Source: Mycobacterium lentiflavum (lineage in GTDB: Bacteria > Actinomycetota > Actinomycetes > Mycobacteriales > Mycobacteriaceae). From it: a stretch of DNA of 64,000 nt. The notes beneath the pieces were generated by a model that saw only the letters and a program-made list of their open reading frames with translations, did no database searches and had not been told where the DNA came from. Both the position numbers and the translations under genes were made by a program. Positions 63,394 through 64,000 of the stretch are shown in pieces (position 1 is the stretch's first letter; every line of letters begins with the position of its first letter). The stretch spans positions 62,001-126,000 of the forward strand of contig NZ_CP092423.2 in NCBI RefSeq assembly GCF_022374895.2, given 5' to 3'.

Positions 63394-63644
63394 GCGCCGC
63401 GCCGCTGCCGGCGCAGCAACTCCTCGTCTTCGAGTTCAGCGGCCAGCTGCAACGCGCGGTCGAGGTTGACCGCGGGCACCCCGAGGTCGGCCACCGTGGT
63501 CTCGAACGGCGTCGGGGCCGGTCGGCCGTGGGCGCCGTCGCGAATAGCGTCGTTGAGCGCCTGTTTGAACGAGACGCCGCGCTCGCGCATGCGTCGCCGA
63601 ACCAGCGCGAGTGTGTCGTCGTCGAGGGTCACGGTCGTGCGCAC
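63390..63644 (-). CDS. vapB: VapB-type antitoxin
   Basis: An 84-residue protein. RTTVTLDDDTLALVRRRMRERGVSFKQALNDAIRDG is a ribbon-helix-helix DNA-binding domain; the acidic C-terminal part (AAELEDEELLRR) should wrap the toxin. The start is GTG (63644). TATGCT at 63656–63651 on the minus strand is a -10 candidate seven bases before it, which suggests a leaderless transcript. The palindrome at 63657–63675 is its likely operator. Confidence 0.9.
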   Translation of the reverse strand: MRTTVTLDDDTLALVRRRMRERGVSFKQALNDAIRDGAHGRPAPTPFETTVADLGVPAVNLDRALQLAAELEDEELLRRQRRGA

Positions 63645-63656
63645 CGTGACAGCATA

Positions 63657-63675
63657 GCATCATTACATTTGATGC
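63657..63675. promoter_or_regulatory. VapB operator-like palindrome
   Basis: GCATCA (63657–63662) and TGATGC (63670–63675) form an inverted repeat with a 7-base AT-rich spacer. It lies 12 bases before the vapB start, next to the -10-like TATGCT, a position suited to autoregulation by the VapBC complex. Confidence 0.7.
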
Positions 63676-63850
63676 CTTGCTATCAACTCGGACTGGAACG
63701 TTGCGGCGTCTGCCGAGACATCCGAAAAGGCCTGTCCCGCTGCCGCTTCTGTTTTGTCCGGGCATTCCGGCCGGGGCGCGCCTGACTGTCGCAGGTGCGG
63801 GCGGACCGTGTGCCCCAGGCTGAATCTGAACCGGATGACAAGATGCCCGG

Positions 63851-64000
63851 ATGAGCTACCGCTGGCCGACGCTGGCCGATGTCATCGACACCCTCCACGT
63901 TGTCCGCGTTGACGACCACCACTTCGTCGCTACGCAATTGGACAACCCGGGCCATCACATTGTGGGCGGCCACATCGCCGGCCAGGCGCTGATGGCGGCG
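63851..64000 (+). CDS. TesB-type acyl-CoA thioesterase, 3'-truncated by window end
   Basis: Fifty codons are visible. MSYRWPTLADVIDTLHV is followed by HFVATQLDNPGHHIVGGHIAGQALMAA, which matches the first hotdog of TesB-like double-hotdog thioesterases (GGxxxAQALxAA). The enzyme should hydrolyse acyl-CoA. The remaining sequence lies beyond the window, so completeness cannot be judged. Confidence 0.75.
   Translation, partial: MSYRWPTLADVIDTLHVVRVDDHHFVATQLDNPGHHIVGGHIAGQALMAA

Noticed and set aside
1..64000. tRNA genes, CRISPR arrays, insertion sequences or prophage
   Set aside because: No cloverleaf-like genes, regularly spaced repeats, transposase or phage motifs were seen in the translations or intergenic sequence.

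Overview
This is a high-GC actinobacterial chromosome segment from a mycobacterium, most likely a slow-growing non-tuberculous species. The central part follows the M. tuberculosis Rv0036c–Rv0058 gene order closely: a TIGR03084-type protein, an MFS transporter, yqgE, a small membrane protein, the MTC28 proline-rich secreted protein, leuS, a MarR regulator, a GntR regulator, an LLM oxidoreductase, an alpha/beta hydrolase, ino1, PadR, a DUF1707 protein, DUF5318, ponA1, a GT87-like protein, a PfpI-like protein, rpsF-ssb-rpsR-rplI and dnaB. These assignments rest on recalled family sequences and gene order, not on a database search.

Layout. 1–3.2 kb: two c-di-GMP signalling proteins (one truncated by the window edge, one GAF-EAL-PAS-GGDEF). 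3.3–35.4 kb: the conserved core. It is interrupted by an SDR gene after leuS, an amino-acid ABC transporter whose binding protein and permease are fused (13.6–16.1 kb), and a tightly overlapping operon (LLM flavin/F420-type enzyme, sulfotransferase, TIM-barrel isomerase, DUF1214 protein) placed between ino1 and the Rv0045c-type hydrolase (18.8–23.1 kb). The dnaB gene carries no intein and has a LexA-like box upstream.

35.5–64 kb is accessory. It holds many small regulator-target modules. (i) 35.5–40.4 kb: TetR, a frameshifted small membrane gene, a hotdog protein, a membrane protein resembling emopamil-binding protein (sterol isomerase), a methyltransferase and a Ddn-like protein. (ii) 40.5–50.7 kb: a catabolic island of cytochrome P450, 3Fe-4S ferredoxin, NDMA-type alcohol dehydrogenase, aldehyde dehydrogenase, an amidohydrolase-2 protein and two CoA-transferases (one a tandem double). 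Its TetR gene lies inside, and three promoters share a near-identical operator overlapping the -35 element, so the island looks like one regulon for oxidising a methyl or alcohol carbon to an acyl-CoA. (iii) 50.8–55 kb: TetR, aldo/keto reductase, RidA, a truncated peroxiredoxin-like gene, SDR and DUF427; two promoters share one operator. (iv) 55.1–58.6 kb: cupin and carboxymuconolactone-decarboxylase-like genes flanking paired palindromes, a TetR, and an unrecognised protein with an internal duplication. (v) 58.9–60.9 kb: NIPSNAP-DUF4267 fusion and DUF1772 protein divergent from a TetR, with paired operators. (vi) 61–62.8 kb: quinone oxidoreductase, a decayed Old Yellow Enzyme gene and a MarR regulator sharing three copies of one palindrome. 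(vii) 63–63.6 kb: VapBC toxin-antitoxin pair with a palindromic operator. A TesB-type thioesterase gene runs off the right edge.

No tRNA or rRNA gene, CRISPR array, insertion sequence or prophage was recognised.
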